A stretch of DNA of 40,857 nt, taken from positions 2,428,277-2,469,133 of the forward strand of contig BLXT01006999.1 of assembly GCA_019648995.1 (NCBI GenBank). The letters run 5' to 3'. Positions 22,001-32,841 of this stretch are shown here, piece after piece. The translations under genes and the position numbers were made by a program. The number at the start of each line of letters is the position of its first letter. Positions within the stretch are counted from its first letter, which is position 1. Origin of the DNA: Plakobranchus ocellatus (Eukaryota > Mollusca > Gastropoda > Plakobranchidae). The notes below the pieces were generated by a model that worked only from the letters and a program-made list of their open reading frames with translations, did no database searches and was not told the origin of the DNA.

Positions 22001-24760
22001 ACCAATGTGAAATGTAAGCCAAGTTTATCAAGTGATGGAAAAGTCTCGGTACCTTATCAAAATAATGGTCATTCAGTGGGGGAGAAGGCAGCATTTCGTA
22101 AGGCGCATGATGACACAAAGACGAAGACTGTTTCTGACACCGATTTGCCCGTTGATATTATAGAATTCATAACAGAGTCAATGTCTGTTGGAACATCTTA
22201 TCATTCCAGCCCGTTTAATCCAAGCCCAGTATCATCCTGGTTGGCAGAACTCGCGGGCAGCACTCCTCAAACAAAACCTGTAGATGAAGGGAGATCACTG
22301 CACACAGTGAAAAAAGTTAGAGGCCTTCAGTCATGCATCACACGAAGTAATCTATCATCTGAGCCTTTATCTCATGAAGAAAATGATTTTGAGCGACAAG
22401 CAGATATTTTCAGTAGCAAGGCAGCCTCCACAGCGTGCACACAAGGGACATCAATCAGTGATGGTACTTTCCTGAGTCCAACTGGTCCTGCCAGATCAGC
22501 AAGGCGACCCTCAATGGAGCGAGTGATGTATAATGAGAGAATCACTACAAGGACTCCTGTTGATCAAAGACCTCCATCCTCCCGGCTTAAGGTAAGAACA
22601 GACACACCAGTAGAAAGCCTGGGTACGACTGCAAGCGATACTGCAATTGTGAACAAACAGTTGGGTGATAAGAAAGAATGTCTGAGTGCAAGAGACCACA
22701 CAACATCAGTCATGTTGCAACAGCCATTTACACAGCGAGGGAATGGCCAGTCAGCTGTGGATTTTTCACTGGAGACTTGCATGACCAGCTTTGTTCGTCA
22801 GGGATCTGCCGAGTTGTGCAGGGCTGACCGGGCGTTGTCTGAGACGCCAGTGTCTGACCCTGGTTACAGCAGCGTTGGTCAGACCCCTGTTTCTGAGGTT
22901 GGATGTAGCAGCATCAGCCCAAGTCCTGTGATGATGTCCGTGGATTCCACATTCAGGCCCGTTCAGTCGGATGCAGAAGGAAACCAAGCCATTAGTGAAA
23001 CCTGTGCAGACCAAACGGATGGGGAACTGAATGATTCTGTAATGTGTGAAAGACAGAAATCTCTCAAAGTCTCCAGTGGGTCCAACTCTCAGCCAGAATG
23101 TAAAAGGGATCCAGGCTCTGGGTCCGGTAAGGACAGGACTTTGAGTGACACCTTGTGTGCCCTGACAGATCTGGACCATCTGATGTCAGTAAGACTTCAG
23201 TGTATCCCAACTCCTCCCACCAGTCCGTCTGGTTCTCCACAGCCGCGGAAAGAGACTTTCAGCTCACCTATGCCATTTGAGCAGAAGCAGAAAGGAAAGC
23301 CAAATACAGAAGCATCATCGTTTATTGCACCTCTGGGTCCACCGAGTTCTTTATCTGGCTCAGCTATGTCCTCTGGCATGTACCGGCTGAACATAACCAC
23401 AAACAGCCCTGGCATTATGACTCACTCAGACTTCACGAGCCCTGGGATCATTTCTAGATTTTCACCGTCTCCTAATCTATGTATGCGCCCGTCTTGCTCT
23501 CCCTACCACCACTACCCTCACCCATCACCACCATTCACACCAAGCTCTCAGCGTTGTCCAACTCCTAGTACTCTGGCCATGGTGTCTCCTCGATCAAACA
23601 CACCTTGTGGTGATGCCTCCACAGCTCCTAATAGGTTTATGCCTATCCAGACCTCAGGTATCCTGGCCACTTCAATGACAATAACACAGACATATATCCA
23701 GCCTATCAAACCTGTGGTCACCCTGGCTAGTGCAACGAGTCAGAAAGCTGTCAGCAACTGTGGTCCTGTCCTCTCAGGTTATGTCCCAAGGCTTCCTCTG
23801 CCCTCAAGTACGCCCCAGCAGTATTCAAGTTCCAGCTTGGACATGGCCAAGAGCTGTCAAAACCTTGCTCTGCCTCTTCAAACCAATTCTTCATTGCCAT
23901 ATCAGAGAAACACACTGAAAAAGGCCCACCAGTCATGTGAGAACAAGATTGCCCCCTGGCCTGCCAATTCTGCCCCCCTCATGACCTCAACAGACTCCTC
24001 GTACTCAGAGAAAACAGGTCAGCCAGCCCTGGTTTTGTCCCTCTCTGGCAGTATTGGATCTGTGTCTCTTGCAGGACAGGGCCTGCGTGGTGGTCACTCT
24101 AAACTCTTTTCTAATCAAAGCTTGCAGGAACAGGTGATAGCGTTACCAAGCTATCGGGAAGCTGTCTCTCAAACGGCTGTTGTTACAGAAAATTCACCAA
24201 CTTCCACAGCCGCCAACCGGTCAAAGTTTCATAGAGTTCAGGGAGGTCTTCAATTTAGAAAAACCGCGAAATCTGCTGTAAATGCAGATGCCCTCTTTCC
24301 CTCGGAAAAACAAAATTTAGAAGGTGTGGGTGATCTTGGCAGTGAAGAGGTTATGCCGGCGTCGGTTTACAAAGAGGATTGTGGCTCACCTGTATTAGAG
24401 CTCATGCCTGAATCCATCAGTAATGTGAATCGTGACCCTCAGGTACTGATGCCAGCTCTGAGGCCTGGCTTTACTGATCAAACACATGGTCTCGGCATGA
24501 GCACAACAGCTGAAATCTCAGAGGATTGTAGAAGTATGGAGCCAGGTATCTACAGAGTGCCAGCAGCTGAGAGCTCGTACCGATCTGTGTCGCTGAAAAA
24601 GGAGGTTACACAGATGGGATCAGATATGAATTTGTGTGTTCCAGCCTACAGTCCCAGTCACACCCATGATGACCTTGCAGAGACTCTAGATGTGTTGAAA
24701 TCTTTAGATAGTCAATACTTCCAACATGATGATGACAGTAACAGCAGCACCAGCTTGTGA
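10940..24760 (+). CDS. RFX7: RFX5/RFX7-family winged-helix transcription factor, complete spliced gene
   Basis: Seven coding exons join in frame: 10940-10966, 11816-11904, 13543-13656, 14053-14169, 14862-14940, 15645-15837 and 17895-24760, giving about 2494 residues. Residues 1-38 match the RFX5/7 pre-domain helix (ELSDEERLQFFMKLP). Residues about 50-125 are the RFX DNA-binding domain (VSWLQCKYEED, YDHYMIDCE, GGDFGKIIKMVFP, NRRLGQRGQSKYCYWG). After a linker, residues about 150-205 (LSCQLVCEWASQLLDKPF) match the conserved segment that follows the domain in RFX7, and a basic Gln-rich stretch follows (RRLQHNEIIRKHKEKIKQQ). RFX proteins bind X-box DNA in the nucleus. The giant final exon and the overall length favour RFX7 (human about 1400 residues) over RFX5 (616), but this could be the invertebrate common ancestor of both. 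The first, third and fourth coding introns follow GT-AG; the intron at 14170 appears to be AT-AC. The PxLPxL ankyrin-docking motif expected just after the domain is not seen. Confidence 0.9.
11512..11815 (+). repeat. Four-copy 74-bp tandem repeat ending at an RFX7 splice acceptor
   Basis: Units begin at 11512, 11586, 11660 and 11734 (ATTCATAACC...GGATTCCGAAAAGATTTGTGTTTAG). The first three are nearly identical. The last is more diverged, carries a 12-base insertion and runs into the acceptor TTTTTTTTACAG of the second coding exon. Each earlier unit ends in TTGTGTTTAG, which itself resembles a 3' splice site. Confidence 0.85.
11816..11904 (+). CDS. RFX7: RFX7-like coding exon 2 (pre-domain helix)
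   Basis: The acceptor is TTTTTTTTACAG and the donor GTAAGT at 11905. The exon encodes KQVTELSDEERLQFFMKLP and an acidic tail (SDELDK), ending in phase 2. It corresponds to the RFX5/7 helix that ends in 'LYLKLPSG' and in RFX5 takes part in oligomerisation. Confidence 0.85.
12215..13160. repeat. Intronic repeat debris: inverted 13-mers, CCCGCATTTT-type blocks, poly-G with two Ns
   Basis: CAGACCTGCCTAC at 12215-12227 is the exact reverse complement of GTAGGCAGGTCTG at 13148-13160. Between them two direct, related blocks occur: AAAATCCCGCATTTTTGCC near 12245-12265 and AAAATCCCCCATTTTTCAC near 13099-13118. A T/G homopolymer with two undetermined bases at 13078-13079 makes this part of the assembly uncertain. 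It looks like a mobile-element pair within the RFX7 intron; the family is unknown. Confidence 0.4.
13543..13656 (+). CDS. RFX7: RFX7-like coding exon 3 (N-terminal part of RFX DNA-binding domain)
   Basis: It lies between the acceptor GCGTTCTCAG and donor GTAGGT at 13657. It encodes STRSKAAVSWLQCKYEED and SVSKQETYDHY, matching the RFX-domain start (W-I-R-x-H-L-E-E ... P-K-Q-x-V-Y-D-x-Y). Reading through to the next bases would hit TAG, so the donor two bases after TAC is needed; the codon AT|G is then completed by the next exon. Confidence 0.9.
14053..14169 (+). CDS. RFX7: RFX7-like coding exon 4 (core of RFX DNA-binding domain)
   Basis: The acceptor is TGTTTTTTAG. The exon encodes IDCETAGQLPISGGDFGK, IIKMVFPTIYNRR and LGQRGQSK. 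These align gap-free with the RFX core (S/T-A-x-F-G-K-I-I ... R-R-L-G-x-R-G-Q-S-K-Y). The exon ends at AA of a Lys codon, followed directly by ATATCCTTAA, a U12-type donor. Confidence 0.92.
14170..14861 (+). other. Apparent U12-type AT-AC intron in the RFX domain
   Basis: The 692-nt intron begins ATATCCTTAA and ends CTTCTCAC. A branch-site match TCCCTTAAC lies at 14842-14850, with its branch A 12 nt from the 3' end. These are the three hallmarks of a minor-spliceosome AT-AC intron. Joining AA|G gives Lys and restores the conserved QSKYCY. No GT donor and AG acceptor pair nearby would do so. Confidence 0.85.
14862..14940 (+). CDS. RFX7: RFX7-like coding exon 5 (end of RFX domain and linker)
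   Basis: It encodes YCYWGLKRREDAEQ and IATYDAFHRYSG, with donor GTAAGT at 14941 and phase 0. YCYWGLKRR corresponds to Y-C-Y-S-G-[IL]-R-[RK]-K of RFX5/7, with Trp in place of Ser. The following linker is where vertebrate RFX5/7 carry PxLPx[LI]; no such motif is present here. Confidence 0.88.
15645..15837 (+). CDS. RFX7: RFX7-like coding exon 6 (post-domain conserved segment)
   Basis: The acceptor is CCTGTTCCAG and the donor GTGAGT at 15838. The exon encodes VYHLSCQLVCEWASQLLDKP and FSDIKSLSEYLISIGF. This matches the RFX5/7 segment A-C-x-L-x-C-[DE]-W-A-x-x-[IV]-L-x-x-[PS]-F-x-x-[IV]. It ends with one base of a Ser codon completed by the terminal exon. Confidence 0.88.
15838..17894 (+). other. 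RFX7 intron before the giant exon
   Basis: GT-AG intron of 2057 nt (GTGAGT ... TGTTTACAG). It has a (GA)n run at about 16595-16617, T homopolymers near 16741-16764 and several A runs. No gene or complete mobile element was recognised; a GGCAGGTCTG fragment near 17547 resembles the repeat ends seen at 12.2 and 13.15 kb. Confidence 0.7.
17895..24760 (+). CDS. RFX7: RFX7-like terminal coding exon (2287 residues, low-complexity regulatory tail)
   Basis: A single open exon of 6866 nt. It opens with PPKLASEKKTLSSRL and a basic coiled-coil-like stretch (RRLQHNEIIRKHKEKIKQQL), comparable to the Gln/Lys-rich stretch of RFX7. After that it is mostly Ser/Thr/Pro/Gln-rich and probably disordered. Visible features are a run of about ten Ser near residues 722-731 (19439-19468), candidate nuclear localisation signals (RKRKAAS and GKKR near 20975-21025), many Ser-Pro/Thr-Pro sites (TPPTSPSGSP, SPSPNLCMRP), and LPSYREAV near residue 2290, similar to the RFX7 motif LPSYQELV. 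It ends with a hydrophobic/acidic LAETLDVLKSL segment and QYFQHDDDSNSSTSL. Terminal exons this large are also known for vertebrate RFX7. The stop is TGA at 24758-24760. Confidence 0.92.
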
Positions 24761-25218
24761 CACAAGTGTGTAGGCAGTCAATNNNNNNNNNNNNNNNNNN
24801 NNNNNNNNNNNNNNNNNNNNNNNNNNNNNNNNNNNNNNNNNNNNNNNNNNNNNNNNNNNNNNNNNNNNNNTACTTCCAACATGATGATGATAGTAACAGC
24901 AGCACCAGCTTGTGACGCAAGTGTGTAGACAGTGGGTATTTCCAACATGATGATGACAGTAACAGCAGCACCAGCTTGTGACGCAAGTATGTAGGCAGTC
25001 AATACTTCCAACATGATGATGACAGTAACAGCAGCACCAGCCTGTGACGCAAGTGTGTAGACAGTGGGTATTTCCAACATGATGATGACAGTAACAGCAG
25101 CACCAGCTTGTGACACAAGTGTGTAAGCAGTCAGTTTTCCCAAAATGATAATGATAGTGATAGCAGACACAGCTTATGACACAAAGTGTTTAGGCAGTCA
25201 ATACTTCCAACATGATGA
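24704..25218 (+). repeat. 66-bp minisatellite copying the RFX7 C-terminus and stop codon
   Basis: Copies start (at TTCCAAC or its variant) at 24719 (coding), 24874, 24940, 25006, 25072, 25137 and 25205 (partial). The spacing is 66 bases, i.e. 22 codons. Each complete unit repeats the codons for FQHDDDSNSSTSL followed by TGA. Units alternate between CAATAC and GGGTAT before TTCC, suggesting a 132-bp higher-order unit. The last copies are degenerate. An 88-N assembly gap interrupts it. Confidence 0.92.
24783..24870. other. Assembly gap (88 N) inside the minisatellite
   Basis: All bases are undetermined. The offset across the gap (155) is not a multiple of 66, so the true repeat count and gap length are unknown. 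Confidence 0.99.
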
Positions 25219-28200
25219 AGTATCTTTAGAGCTGTATGTCATTCTAAATACTTCACCATCCATTTTAATATCTCCTTTCAGCCGCATTTCATCTCTTTCC
25301 TACCCCACACATTTGTAGGCTTGCATAGGTAGTTAATACATACATGCATTTTGTCTTTTAAAATTACTAATAAAAAAAGTTTGTACGTAAAAAAAAGGTT
25401 TCAAATTGACTATTGTCATTGCAGCTCACCATAGATTGAATGATCTGAGGAAACTAAACATGTTGTTTAATGCAGAGCAATGCATGCCAATAAAAGAAAT
25501 ACTTCCTAATGGTACAATTAAATATAAAGCAGAGCAAAGAGAGATGGCAACATGCAGAGTATGAATTAAGTGGAATGCAAATATAACAAAGATAGTGAAA
25601 GAGGTCTCCTGTGGACGGTCATTATTATCAAAATAAGAAGTTTAAGATGCAAGTTTTAATGGTGTTCCTCTGTAAACCTAACTACTACATACTTAATGGG
25701 ATATGTTAACCCAAGGTCTTCATTTGTATTTAGTGCCAAAAATTGATGAAAATGATTGCAACGGGAAATTGGCTGTTATTTTTCTTTTGGTAAAAGTCAT
25801 ACCAGATTGTAACATAAATAGCCCATCAGAAAGGTAGTACTGGTATTTCTAATTGTTCAGTAGTTAAGGTACCAGATTGTGGATGTGTTGAACATCAATG
25901 GAAATTTGGAAACCTCAAGTCTGATTCTTGAAATGCTCGAGACAATCAAGATGGAGGAATTAAGTTTTCTTTCTGGCCTTTTAAATCATTCATGTTTTTC
26001 CTTGCAACTGGTGCTGGAAGCCTAAAAGTTTCTACGAGGCGTTTCCCCAGGGGTTGTAAGAAGCATTAAAAGAATTTTTTTAACCTCCTAAGATTTTAAG
26101 AAAACTCTAAAAATGTTGTGAGAATGGCTTAAGGTGCTAGTTTTGAATCTTATTTAGTTTCAGTGTGGGTAGAAGTTTCCAAAAAGGTTTTAAACATTTT
26201 TTTTTATAGACAGCTACTTGATCTACTGGATCAGTGGATGTCAACAAAACCTTGCAGGTGCTGGATCTACACTCCCCCCCCAAAAAAAGGTTCCTTTCCC
26301 GAGTCAAGTTGCAAACTCTAGAACTAGGTCTCATAGATTGCCAACATGGGAAAGAAATATTTTTGATACCTTTGCGCCTGATTCTGATAATATATAGAAG
26401 AATACATTGACTCAGACAGACCAGAGAGTTAAAAATTGTGAGTAGATTTAGCTCTAGAACTAAAGACTGGCTCAGACTCTGAGATTGATAGATGTAGATC
26501 TACATCTGATGCCAGAGCCTCTGAAAACTTGCTAAGTTCCAATTCCATTCATATCTTCAATCATATATTGCCAAAAAAAACAACACAAAGAACCGATATC
26601 TTTATTGATATGTATTTAAAAAAAAATTAAAATAGCAGCTTGCAAAGACATAATACATGTACGCATGTATGTTCAAATTCATGCAATTTTCCTTAATTTT
26701 GTTTTATCACAAAGATCTATTTTTAGTTTATTGCATGCAAAAATTTTATGGGTTAGGTTAATATACAAGTAGATAGAGCAATTGAAAAAAAAAAACCTTT
26801 AAAGGCTGTCTCTGAGCGTATATGGGCTATAAAATAGCTGAGTGATTAAAATTTGATCCCATAATCTTTAAAGTGAAAAGAATTTATTCTTCTCATTTGG
26901 AGCCTGTGATTGCCTTGATCAGCATAAGTTTCTCCTGTGTAAATTTCAGTATCCTTTGAGCATGAAACAGTGCTAACTGTAACACTAACAGCTGTCAAAA
27001 AGACCAACTACAACTCACTTATCATTGACATCAAACAGATCTTTTAAGACAGAGATCAAATGGAAAAGGCTCAGATGAATAGAAAAAACCTCTTAAAAAG
27101 TGCAGTCTGAACACTTTTCAAACAAGAAAATGGATTGATTGTAGTGTTCCCTAAAGAGTACCAATCATAGATCAGTTATGATATTGATAGTAATGCATAT
27201 TATACCATGATAAGTTGAAGTGATATATTATATATATATGAGTTTATCTTAAGCTTTGAATTTTTAATCTTAATGGAAGGAAGTCGTCTTGTGGGAAAAA
27301 AAAAAGCTGCAATGAGCTGGTCATCAATCAAATGAGAAGAGAGAGAGAGAGATTTGTGTTTGGTGGGTGTGTGATGTAGTCAGAGCTATCAAGCAGAAAC
27401 AACAGGGAAACCCATTTTTTATTGATTCAACCTTGATTTTTGTGCGTTCCCACACTTTGTTAAAATGAATGGCCTGCATCTCTTGTGATTGATAATACTA
27501 CCAACCAACACACATCCAACATTTCTTTATCACAGCTCTGTGAAACTGTCAAAATCCTATTTTTGTTTTAGAGATATACCCTGTGTGTTCACTGACTGAT
27601 TTGTAATTTATACCCTTATGTTTTTCTGTCCAGCAATACACATGCCACATGTACACTCCTTATATATTGATAATATTCTACTGCTTTGTATATACCTGGT
27701 ACTGTGTATATATGCTTTATCATTTTATAGCAATGTAAATAATGTAAAGTTCCATTGGGTTGATGATTGTGATATTATTATTAAAGCATCTGACCACACA
27801 GATGTGAAATTTTTTATACTTATTTTTGGTACTAGTTTTTGTTGTGTCTTGCTCACATCTTTCTTCTAATCGCACAAAGGTGTACATTACATAACAATTT
27901 AAAATTAGGGTGTTGCAAAGAATTTTTCACCCAGTTTAAGAGCATTATGATACTAAATACACATAAATACATAACATAAATGTCTTGTTCAAAATATTTT
28001 ACTCCTAATTTAAATTCAACTTGGTACTAAATACATGTATACACATGTATAAATTATAATATATAAAACATTGTGAATTACGCTTTGGTGGCCACCTAAG
28101 ATTTGCTGTGTTTATATTGCTGAAAATACATTTGAAACGTTCAGGAAAAATCAAGCCTTTGATAAAAATTTCTTATAGTTAAGTTGTAGAATGATAGGAC

Positions 28201-28300
28201 TGAATGCTATACATATATTATTTATTTATTTTATTATATATGAGATTCACTGGAAAAACTTTGCAGGGCTTTATACGTCTATTAGTCTTGATTGCTAAAT
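25219..28300 (+). other. RFX7 3'UTR and downstream AT-rich DNA
   Basis: Candidate polyadenylation hexamers AATAAA occur at 25369 and about 25490. An AU-rich stretch (ATTATTTATTTATTTTATT) at about 28217-28235 could be a 3'UTR instability element if the transcript extends that far. No coding exon or clear mobile element was recognised; a short (GA)n lies at about 27339-27352. Confidence 0.35.
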
Positions 28301-28584
28301 CAGTAAATGCCATTTGACAAGACCACAGAACGCGCACAAAAAACACAAAAAAAAAAAAAAGAGAAATATCTGTGGACGCTAGACTGCTCACCAAGTGCCT
28401 TTATTGTCATTAGATTCTGTGAAAAGGGGGTCACATTTTCTTGTCCTTTTCGTCATATTTCAAGCGGCATCACTGAGTCAGGTTTAGTGATCAGCTACAA
28501 CTCCGTCGCCATAATCAGAAAGTATAACCAAGGTGTTCTTTTTTTCCCCCCTCAAAAAGTTGAAAAAAACTATTTTTTTTTTGG

Positions 28585-28760
28585 TAAAGTAAGTAAAGCC
28601 TGTCCCACGCTTAATCCAAGCATTGGGGAACCAGGAGAGGGTCCTGATTGTTCTTGGATATGACATTATGAGGTAGTTTGCCATTGCTTTCCTTGCCGCC
28701 TTTACTTTTCCGGGGTCTTAAGAGACCTAGCTACCACAGTATGTCATGGACACAGAGGAG
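28585..28760. repeat. Possible dispersed repeat (SINE-like block)
   Basis: A block that is less AT-rich than its surroundings reads CCAAGCATTGGGGAACC ... GAGGTAGTTTGCCATTGC ... CTTTACTTTTCCGGGG. It has no coding frame and looks like interspersed repeat sequence. No Pol III boxes or target duplication were identified, so the call is tentative. Confidence 0.3.
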
Positions 28761-31700
28761 CAATAAAAAATTGGCATCCCCAGTTTTCTGTCAATGTGTG
28801 ATGATATCTAGATAATACAATGTGAACCTGAGACTAGAGTTTGGAAAGGTGGGCACATGAATTACATGAGACGAATTTTTTTCTAACAATTCATTTCTCA
28901 AATGGTGTATTAAGTTAACGCAAATAAATGTGATGCTCAGCTCTGAATTGAATTAAAAGAAAATTAGAGCAAAGGTCCTGACCTTTACAGAGTTTCTGAT
29001 TATCTTCTACTGTAAAGAAAACTTTCAACAATTCTTTCTAATGTAAGCAAAGCTATTAGATACTTGCTTTTGAGAGAGAAGGCCATACTTTAACATATTA
29101 TCAAGAGAATCTAAACTAACTTTAATTAACATCTCAAGCATTGCACGCTCCAGAAAATTAATCTTGTACTTGTTTGAGTTAGGGGATAAATCTGAGATGC
29201 TGCATTGGTGAAGATTACAGTAAGCAAAGTAAATAGGATTAGGAATATATTTACAACTACTACAAGAGGTAGCAATTCTTTCTTAGTTTTTCAGTCACAC
29301 ATTGGAATTTATGGCTTCACCCTTCAAGGAAAAAAGGCATCACACATTGGTATTTATAGTTCAGATCCTTCAAGGATAGTAAGGCCGATAAATTGGCCCT
29401 AAACTGGTATAATTTCTATAGGCTCCAACTCCAAGGCGTTCAAAGTATGATGACAGAAAAGCCACTTTTAATCAGTAAATTATACATTCGATGCATGTAA
29501 AGTGAGAGACACTCAACCATGAAACATTCACAGAGAATTCAACATTTTATACAGTCCATGAAATAAATCATCATTCAGAAATCAGATCCATGATTGTACA
29601 AATAGGTAAAAAAAAAAATCAAATTCCACAGCATAACCAAAACAAATTACATTCATGTATACACGGGAGACCAATGAATGATGGGGAAAAAGAAAAAAAA
29701 AATTACAGCATATTATTATTAACTCTAAATAAATAATACACAGATATATATATATATATAATTGCATACCTATTTAGAATTGTCACTTAGTCATAAAAGA
29801 AGTTGTTTTTTCACTTAATTAAAAAAAAGGTTCTTTTGTTTCTGTAACTGAAATATCTCACAGATGTAAAACTACATGTAATACCCATAAAATTCAGTAT
29901 GAAATAATTTGAAAATACATTTTTTCCGGAACGCAATACACGTTGTATGTTTATCTGAATAAAAGAAGAGTGTATATTTTTGAATGGAACAAAACCACTT
30001 CACAGAGTTCATTTCAGCCGCAGGATAAAACCTGAAAAATTAAACGTTCTGAGTCTGGTGCTAAAGAGGTGGGTGTTGCATTTGACATTGTAACGCTTTT
30101 GAGAAAAAAAAATGATAACTTTGGTTTTCTTTCTTTACGTGCATCGATCAAGTAAAAATTTAAAATATTCAAAGTATCAAACTGCACCATCTTCCCCATC
30201 AGGACCGGATTCTGGTATCAAAATTAAATTTGCTCCAGTCAATTTGTTTTGGTTTGTTTTCAAGTTTTAGATATGAAAAGGTAATGAATGTTATTGTCAA
30301 AAGTAAACGAAATGACTATTTCCTGAAGAAAAAGAAATCAACAAGATTCAGGTGTGGGCACTTCTTACTTTAAAAGGACACGTGCTTCTAGCTTCTAACT
30401 TCATCAACTCAATATATGCTAGTGGTGTTATTATTCTGTCTTCACAAGTTTTTGACGAAATGATAAAATCATTGGCCAAATTATCATATAAACCGTGCTA
30501 CTTTCACACAATATATAATAACAATATTGTGCCTGCGACCTCTTCATTTCGTTGGTAGCTGATGAAGCTAGATCTAGCGTAGAAAGAAGCATGGGCCTCC
30601 ATAACTTACATTTTCCATGTGCTTTTACTGTCACCATCTACGGCTAATGTATTATCTTGTGTGCTTTCCTTAAAATTTGGTGTCTTTTTAGTAGACAATA
30701 TTACAATTGTGCACGTTATCTCAGTCTATCTGTAGGCCTATCTTTCTAGACTCACACTGTCACAGCCCCACTATCATTATTTTTTTTACTGAACTCTCTC
30801 TCTATTTATCCAAGCGTTCTGGATAATAAAATCGGCTAAAAGTAAAAGCAGCAACCTCAGCTGGAAGATTACATGGACACCAAACTGACTAAACTTTACA
30901 CAAAGCTATGATCAGATTATCAAACGTCTTTTTCTTACATGGGCAAAGTTTGTGATGAAAATTTTAAAGTAAAAATGTTTTGGTTCAATTTGACCTTTTT
31001 TCTAAACACCTACAACTACAAACCTCCCAAAATTCAAGTACTACAAAAAAAGAGTGGCATTCAGTGGCAAATACTGTGTTGTACCACATGCTCTAAATTT
31101 GGCACAGAATTAATGCAATAAATGTAATCAAAGAAGAGCTACAGGAGTGAGGCCACTATTTGTCAGAAAATCACGAGAAATATAGAATAGAATGCTGACA
31201 CCAGTGGCGGTATGTGACTGAAAAAGACATTGTTGACCTTTCTGGTTTGCTCATCAGCTCTCTCATTACGTTGGATGGACTAGGACTCACTCTACCTTCA
31301 GTTTTTCATTACAGCAAACAAAATACATGAACAACTTATATAACATAGCTGGATGTACATTAATTAAGTAGGCCTACAAAACAACAAGAGTAAAAAAAAA
31401 AAGGTTTACAACAGAGAGAAACAATTTATGGCTAAAATGGGTACATGTAAATAATGAAACATCTGCATTTATGATAATAATTAATACTGTAAACCTATGA
31501 TTCTCTTTTCATTTAAAAATATCTAGTTTTGCTGCAAAACATTCATGACACAAAATTCAGATATATTAAATACTTTAAAAATAAAATGTCACTGCAGAAA
31601 AATTACATATGCTAATAAAAACTGCAACGTTAAAAATGAGATGACAGGCACATTTGTTTTTGCATGAAGAAAGTATCACAAAATTTCTAAAATTGTAATG

Positions 31701-32278
31701 AAAACTACTTTATACATATATATATATATGTATATTATATATATAAAAAATAATTTTAAGGCATTTTGAGTGACTTTGTTGAGTACTGACACAATGCCAA
31801 AGCATGAAATAACTCCCTCATTCTTGCACAAAAATGAAGATCAGTTGCACAATCCTAGTAAATAAAAGAATGAATAAAGTCAACAAAATTTTTTACTGGA
31901 GCTTCAAAACACATTACATTCCTTCAGTTGGTTTCCCCCCCTCCTCTCTCTCTCTCTCTCTCTCCCCTCTCTCTCTCTTGTCAGGCATTTTTGTTTGTTT
32001 ACATTTGAAGTGAATGAATGTGACAAGGGGAGAGCCATGTAAATCATAACTGTTGGCGTTATGTTAACTGATAGAGGGCTGGCCCAGCTCGAAATTAACA
32101 ATGGTCTATGGCGGGTGTAAGGGGCATAATCCTAATTTACAAAAGTACACGTTTTACAAAATTTGTCATAAATTTTAAACCAAGGAAGGTACAAACATAA
32201 TTCAAACACCAAAAAATAGAAGATTGGATGCACTTTCTTCTGATATATAACACTAAGTATCAGTGATATTATGGGATA
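28761..32278. other. Intergenic AT-rich DNA between the convergent RFX7 and NTAQ1 genes
   Basis: Contents seen: a two-copy 47-bp duplication at about 29292-29385 (TCACACATTGG.ATTTAT), (TA)n at about 29742-29761 and 31716-31744, one copy of the TTCATCAGC foldback repeat at about 30525-30605, and a (TC)n tract at about 31938-31979. No gene was recognised. Confidence 0.45.
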
Positions 32279-32521
32279 TTGAAAAAAATTGACAACACGA
32301 TCTCGGCAGTGGGGCTAGGACTAGATCTAGATCTACATTCAGATCCATCATCGTCGGAAGAGTCTAGACGTAGCCCATCACCTTCTCCCTCCTCTACATC
32401 AAAATTAACATCACTTTCATCATCAGTTGCAACTCCAACATCATCTACAGGGCTACCCTCATCTTCATCTTCTTTATTCGTCGATCTGTCTCAGTGTCTG
32501 TCAGGTGCGAGAGCAAGTTGA
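32279..32521. other. Ambiguous low-complexity ORF, acidic on minus or Ser-rich on plus
   Basis: Plus strand: 80 codons, Ser/Pro-rich (SEESRRSPSPSPSSTSK). Minus strand: an open acidic frame (DDESDVNFDVEEGEGDG, SSDDDGSE) that ends at a stop near 32270. The acidic reading resembles the N-terminal region of piggyBac-derived transposases, and a TTAA-bounded element lies about 0.7 kb away. There is no other support, and it may also be 3'UTR or chance open sequence. Confidence 0.3.
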
Positions 32522-32841
32522 AGGTCATTTTGAAAAAATCGTTACTCGGTAACCATTCATTCAATTTTAGAACAGTAAACGGAAAACGAAAGTAGTACTC
32601 TTCAAGCAACAGAAACTATTAAGGCCCAGCCACTGTAAAGAAAATAAAGGGGCTTATTCCGTACTATAAAAGTGTATGCTATAGTCAAGTTTCAACGGGC
32701 GATAGCGGGCACTCCTGCCAACACCCATAAAGGGCGGTGGCGGGCGATAACGCTTTTTATCAGTTAAACAATAAAGCATAACAGAGTTTTTTTAATGTAC
32801 ACATGCATGTACAGCTAATGATACAACCAAACGAAGAATTA

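Noticed and set aside
22766-23179. 137-codon minus-strand frame in the RFX7 terminal exon
   Set aside because: Antisense shadow of the coding exon with no recognisable domain.
24606-25170. Long minus-strand open frames with 22-residue repeats through the minisatellite
   Set aside because: They arise because a 66-bp repeat keeps any stop-free frame open, and they cross the N gap. There is no family resemblance.
27618-27869. Hydrophobic 83-codon plus-strand ORF downstream of RFX7
   Set aside because: Leu/Phe/Ile/Tyr-rich as expected of AT-rich DNA; no start context, splice support or family.
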